The position numbers and the translations under genes are program-made. Positions 60,747 to 64,000 of a stretch of 64,000 bases of DNA are shown piece by piece. Under the pieces are notes generated by a model, which was given only the letters and a program-made list of their open reading frames with translations, was not told where the DNA came from and did no database searches. Source of the stretch: Leptospira_A sp046736045 (GTDB taxonomy: Bacteria > Spirochaetota > Leptospiria > Leptospirales > Leptospiraceae); the NCBI RefSeq assembly GCF_046736045.1, contig NZ_CP177134.1, positions 2,666,001-2,730,000 of the forward strand, written 5' to 3'. Position 1 is the stretch's first letter; each line of letters opens with the position of its first letter.

Positions 60747-61751
60747 TTAGTCTAAATTAATAAACTCTTCCGGATCCAAAGGAGCATCCAGACCAATGCG
60801 CACTTCATAATGGATATGCGCTCCTGTTGCTTTTCCCGTTTGACCGACTAACGCGATTTTGTCGCCTCGTTTCACTTTGTCTCCCGGGGCTACAAGAACT
60901 TGAGAGCAATGACCGTAGAGTGTGAAAAAACCGTTTTCATGATTGATCCGAACGGAACGCCCTAGTCCCCCCGCAGCGGCATCGACATCTCCGATCACTC
61001 CCGGACCGGTCGCATAGATTGGTGTTCCTTCTCCTGCGGCAAAGTCGATTCCAGAATGGTATTCTCCAACGGGCAAAATCCCGAACGGATCACTTCTATA
61101 ACCGAATGTGGAAGTCACAACTCCCACTCCCGGTTTCAATGGTCTACCCCTGGGCATGGAATAAAAAATACTTTCTCTCATGGAAAGGTAATCAATCGCA
61201 TTTTGAAAATTAGGAACCAAATTTCCCAAACGAACACCAAACTCTTTGTAGGTGGTAACTACATTTTTGTACAAGTTTAGATTGGAATCCAGCTGGGTTT
61301 CATCTTTTTCAAATTCTTCTTTCAAAAGATAATCCTGGGTGATCATTTCTTTTTCAGGAATCTGATCCCAGGCAAGTTGGTTCAAATCTTCCGTTGCATG
61401 TTCGAGATCCTGAACGGATTCCGTTAAATCCTGGGAAAGCAGGTCATAAAATAGAAAAGATGTGAGTTGGGTTTCCGTCCTTTTTTCCAGAGAGAGGTTG
61501 TGTTGGAAAAAAAAGGAAAAATAGACTAAAAAAACTAGGGAAAGTCCTATGAGGGCGGCGGAGAGTGCCGAGAGAAAAACGAGCATTCCCAGGGAGATTT
61601 CCACCTGAAAGAGTGCTTTTTCGTTATTTGGGATGAGTACAAAACTGACTTTCTGTTTCCCTTTGTCCAAAAGCTTCAAAATACGCTTTTTCCACCTCAA
61701 TTGGGATATGAGGAGTCTTTCGTAAGTGGTTGTTGAGTAAGTTTCTTCCAA
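60747..61751 (-). CDS. membrane-anchored M23 (LytM) metallopeptidase
   Basis: This 334-residue protein has an N-terminal cytoplasmic stretch, one membrane helix (about 50-80) and an extracytoplasmic helical region, then a C-terminal M23 domain (about 205-330). Zinc ligands are present in HSGIDFAAG (H, D) and in ATGAHIHYEVRIG (HxH), so the domain should be active on peptidoglycan cross-links. Such proteins act in cell elongation, division or morphology. It begins 52 bp from the divergent pcnB gene. Confidence 0.88.
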   Translation of the reverse strand: MEETYSTTTYERLLISQLRWKKRILKLLDKGKQKVSFVLIPNNEKALFQVEISLGMLVFLSALSAALIGLSLVFLVYFSFFFQHNLSLEKRTETQLTSFLFYDLLSQDLTESVQDLEHATEDLNQLAWDQIPEKEMITQDYLLKEEFEKDETQLDSNLNLYKNVVTTYKEFGVRLGNLVPNFQNAIDYLSMRESIFYSMPRGRPLKPGVGVVTSTFGYRSDPFGILPVGEYHSGIDFAAGEGTPIYATGPGVIGDVDAAAGGLGRSVRINHENGFFTLYGHCSQVLVAPGDKVKRGDKIALVGQTGKATGAHIHYEVRIGLDAPLDPEEFINLD

Positions 61752-61803
61752 TGTGGGTCAAACTGCCAATTTTTAACTTGCCCAAGCCATTTTTTGGGGG
61801 AAA

Positions 61804-63336
61804 GTGGACGAATCGAATATGTTTAAATTTCTCACATCTCTTTTCCGAAAGAAAGCCGACTCTGTCGATTCCTTTTTGATGTATCCCGAGGGAAAGAGAT
61901 ACTACCGAGAGACACATTCCATCCGCCGCACAAACATTGATGAAGATGCTATAAAAATCATCAATCGTCTAAACAAATTTCGTTACAAAGCGTATTTAGT
62001 TGGTGGAGGGGTGCGTGATCTCCTCATGGGTAAACGCCCAAAAGATTTTGATATTGTGACAAGTGCCACACCGAACCAAATCAAAAGAGTGTTCAATAAT
62101 TGCCGTATCATTGGCAAAAGATTTAAGATTGTACACATCATTTTTAAAGGTAAGATCATTGAAGTTTCCACTTTCCGTTCCCTACCGGAACATAGATTGG
62201 AAAAACACAAGGCTGAAAACGATTACTTAATCAAAAGAGACAATTCCTTCGGGACCGCAAAGGAAGACGCCGCGAGGCGCGACTTTACCATCAATTCATT
62301 GTTCTACGACCCTAAAAACGATTCCATTTTGGATTACGTCGGCGGGTTTGATGACATTCAGAAAAAAATCGTCCGAGTGATCGGCGACCCAGACATTTCT
62401 TTCAAAGAAGATCCGGTTAGAATGCTCAGAGCTGTAAAGTTCTCCGTATTACTAGGGTTAGATATTGAAAAGAAGACAAAACTTGCTATTAAAAAGAACC
62501 GCCTGGAAATGGAGAAATCCTCTTCCGCAAGGCTTCTTGAAGAATACAATAAGATGTTTCGCACCTGGAAGACTTCTCAAATCTTTCAAGGTTTAGCTGA
62601 AAATTTTCTTTTTGAAGTTCTATTCAAAGAACTGGTAGATAAGCTGAAAAAGAACGATCCTGATTGGAGAGATCATTTTTCAGAAACCCCACTTGGAAAA
62701 CGTCTGGTCATCACAGATCAGTTGTTATCTGCAAGAGAAGAGATGACTCCGGCTATCTTTTATTCTTTGATTTTTTACGATTTGGTAAGTGATATTTTTT
62801 CTTCCGATGAAGGACATCTTGCACACAATATCAAAGATGCTCTTCAGCCTGTCTTCGAAAGAATGGGAATTCCCAAACGGGAACAGGACAATCTGGTCAA
62901 AGTATTCATCAGCCAACCTAGATTTCTAGTAACCGATGATGAAAGAGAAAGACAAAATACTTTCTTTAAAAAGAAAGATTACTTCTACGATGCCTTTATG
63001 GTGTACAAGATCGTCGCTCTTTCCGAAAACAACGAAGCCGCAGTCCAATCCGCTTTCTTTTGGGAGATCTCTCTCCGCCAAAGACCGAAGCCTGATTCCC
63101 ATCAGTTCGGCCAACAAAACAGAAAAAAAGAAAAGAAACGTCCACCTCGCAAAAAAATGAGAGGGGGAAGACCGCAGCCTCATCCGGGTAGAAACCCGAA
63201 TGGGCAGGACCAAGGTTCTGATGCTTCTTCGGATTCGAGAGGAAATCAAAACCAATCGGACTCTGATTCCCCGAGAGAACCTCGGGATCAAAACCAACGT
63301 CGTCCTGAGAGACCTACCGACGACGAAGAAAACTAA
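61804..63336 (+). CDS. pcnB: poly(A) polymerase / tRNA nucleotidyltransferase (PcnB type)
   Basis: The 510-residue product is a class II nucleotidyltransferase. The catalytic site is YLVGGGVRDLLMGKRPKDFD with its metal-binding Asp pair, followed by IIGKRFKIVHIIF and RRDFTINSLFYD. These stretches match the bacterial poly(A) polymerase I subgroup more closely than CCA-adding enzymes, so polyadenylation of RNA for decay is likely. The last about 90 residues are a basic-then-polar low-complexity tail (KKRPPRKKMRGGRPQ), as in enterobacterial PcnB. The start is GTG 61804 or ATG 61819; neither has an ideally spaced ribosome site. Confidence 0.85.
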   Translation: MDESNMFKFLTSLFRKKADSVDSFLMYPEGKRYYRETHSIRRTNIDEDAIKIINRLNKFRYKAYLVGGGVRDLLMGKRPKDFDIVTSATPNQIKRVFNNCRIIGKRFKIVHIIFKGKIIEVSTFRSLPEHRLEKHKAENDYLIKRDNSFGTAKEDAARRDFTINSLFYDPKNDSILDYVGGFDDIQKKIVRVIGDPDISFKEDPVRMLRAVKFSVLLGLDIEKKTKLAIKKNRLEMEKSSSARLLEEYNKMFRTWKTSQIFQGLAENFLFEVLFKELVDKLKKNDPDWRDHFSETPLGKRLVITDQLLSAREEMTPAIFYSLIFYDLVSDIFSSDEGHLAHNIKDALQPVFERMGIPKREQDNLVKVFISQPRFLVTDDERERQNTFFKKKDYFYDAFMVYKIVALSENNEAAVQSAFFWEISLRQRPKPDSHQFGQQNRKKEKKRPPRKKMRGGRPQPHPGRNPNGQDQGSDASSDSRGNQNQSDSDSPREPRDQNQRRPERPTDDEEN

Positions 63337-63342
63337 AGAATC

Positions 63343-63361
63343 GAAAACCTTTCGGTTTTTC
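63343..63361. terminator. short hairpin terminator between pcnB and thiL
   Basis: AAAACC (63344-63349) pairs with GGTTTT (63354-63359) around TTTC. On the minus strand the loop is a stable GAAA tetraloop. T residues are partly inside the stem, so strength is uncertain, but it sits between two convergent genes. Confidence 0.5.
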
Positions 63362-63413
63362 ATTCGCACCAAAAACCCTTCTTCTGATCCAGGAGGAGGG
63401 GTTGGTAAACGAC

Positions 63414-64000
63414 TTAGTTTTTGAAATGTAAAAATCCTAATTTTTTTGGAATGTACTGCGAATTGTTCAGTAAATATTGAACGCCTGTTTTGCGGGATTT
63501 GGAAAATATTCCGATCTTGGAAATGGGAACTCCTGCAAGCCTTGCAGGCAATTCCGAAGGTGATAAAAACAAAAGTTCCAGTTCTTCTCCTGAAGACAAA
63601 GCCCCGTCCCACCCCAGTTTGTCCTTGATCCGTTTGGAAACCGGCAATGAATTCATATCAATTTCCAGTCTGCCTTGGGAGGCAAGCGCCAAACGATTGC
63701 TATCTTGGATGAGTCCGTCCGTGACATCCATACATGCGTGGATGGAATAACCTTGCAATGCGGGGATTAATCCGATTCTCGACTTGGGGCTCAGGTGTTT
63801 TTTGATGGAAGTTTTGAATTGAGCTTTTTCTTTTGCAGATCCTTTGCTCAGAATGTTCAGGCCCAATTGGGAATCACCAAGTGTACCGGTTAAGTAAATG
63901 AAATCTCCGTTTTGTCCTCCGCTACGAAACCAGGGATGTTTTGTTTTGCCAAACACGGTTAGAGTCAGATGGGTGGTTTTGGAATAAAATGTGTCTCCCC
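63414..64000 (-). CDS. thiL: thiamine-monophosphate kinase ThiL, 3' part (cut by the window edge)
   Basis: The frame is open on the minus strand from the right edge to the stop at 63414, giving about 195 residues of the C-terminal part. GDTFYSKTTHLTLTVFGK near the edge matches the GGDT region of the family. Then come GDFIYLTGTLGDSQLGLNIL, CMDVTDGLIQDSNRLALAS and SSGEELELLF, all typical ThiL motifs of the AIRS fold. The enzyme phosphorylates thiamine monophosphate to the active diphosphate cofactor. The start lies outside the window. It converges on pcnB. Confidence 0.9.
   Translation of the reverse strand, partial: GDTFYSKTTHLTLTVFGKTKHPWFRSGGQNGDFIYLTGTLGDSQLGLNILSKGSAKEKAQFKTSIKKHLSPKSRIGLIPALQGYSIHACMDVTDGLIQDSNRLALASQGRLEIDMNSLPVSKRIKDKLGWDGALSSGEELELLFLSPSELPARLAGVPISKIGIFSKSRKTGVQYLLNNSQYIPKKLGFLHFKN

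Noticed and set aside
60736..60752. Terminator between the SpoIIE and M23 genes (ACTAGC-GTTC-GTTAGT)
   Set aside because: The stem is only six pairs with one G-T and no T-tract follows on either strand.

Overview
The window reads as a chromosomal segment of a Leptospira species (Spirochaetota). I infer this from two Leptospira-centred families (a DUF1577/PilZ-like protein at 2309-3541 and a DUF1564 protein at 57530-58063), spirochaete-style lipoproteins with loose lipoboxes, a moderate AT bias, and close packing with many 1-11 nt gene overlaps. I see no IS element, prophage, CRISPR array, rRNA or integrase. One tRNA (Leu, anticodon CAA) lies on the minus strand at 14792-14878.

Region by region. 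1-6250: an ATP-grasp/FMN-dehydrogenase fusion enzyme, a DUF1577 protein, an RluA-type pseudouridine synthase, an orphan DNA methyltransferase-like protein and a small lipoprotein. 6261-11848: two minus-strand lipoproteins facing a tightly coupled four-gene operon (catalytic M16 protease, non-catalytic M16 partner, RNase Z-like metallo-hydrolase, O-methyltransferase). 11893-18202: an exported helical protein, a cell-wall amidase, an unknown helical protein, tRNA-Leu downstream of a hotdog thioesterase, and a very large low-complexity protein flanked by two copies of one helical module. 18377-28201: an ABC-F ATPase gene broken by a 1-nt frameshift, then recC-recB-recD with start/stop overlaps. 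28202-31596: ahpC behind a near-perfect PerR-type operator, then sufB and rlmN. 31684-37680: an envelope-modification group (LtaS-like phosphoglycerol transferase, a convergent overlapping sulfatase-fold transferase, a Cys-rich lipoprotein, an ArnT-like glycosyltransferase). 37964-39964: a chemoreceptor.

40216-48238 is a complete alternative complex III operon (actA-B-C-D-E-F) plus a lipoprotein gene, closed by a strong bidirectional terminator. It encodes a quinol:cytochrome c/oxidase oxidoreductase that replaces the bc1 complex. After it come a five-PAS sensor histidine kinase (minus), a cyclase-fold gene with two tiny membrane-protein genes, a DNA2/NAM7 helicase with a TPR protein, a hidden 52-residue gene (55469-55627), a dienoyl-CoA isomerase-like crotonase coupled to lgt, the DUF1564 gene, a SpoIIE phosphatase receptor, an M23 peptidase, pcnB, and the 3' part of thiL running off the right edge.

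Most promising for novelty: the ATP-grasp/FMN fusion with a four-cysteine linker, the 887-residue bracketed-module protein, the PerR-type operator at ahpC with a related palindrome at the cyclase promoter, the hidden small gene, and the extra lipoprotein of the complex III operon. No gap between genes exceeds 300 bases. The longest (37681-37963, 39965-40215, 28202-28420, 15344-15538) hold, respectively, a terminator plus a promoter; nothing I can assign; two alternative hairpins and the ahpC promoter; and nothing convincing beyond a leftward promoter at the edge.
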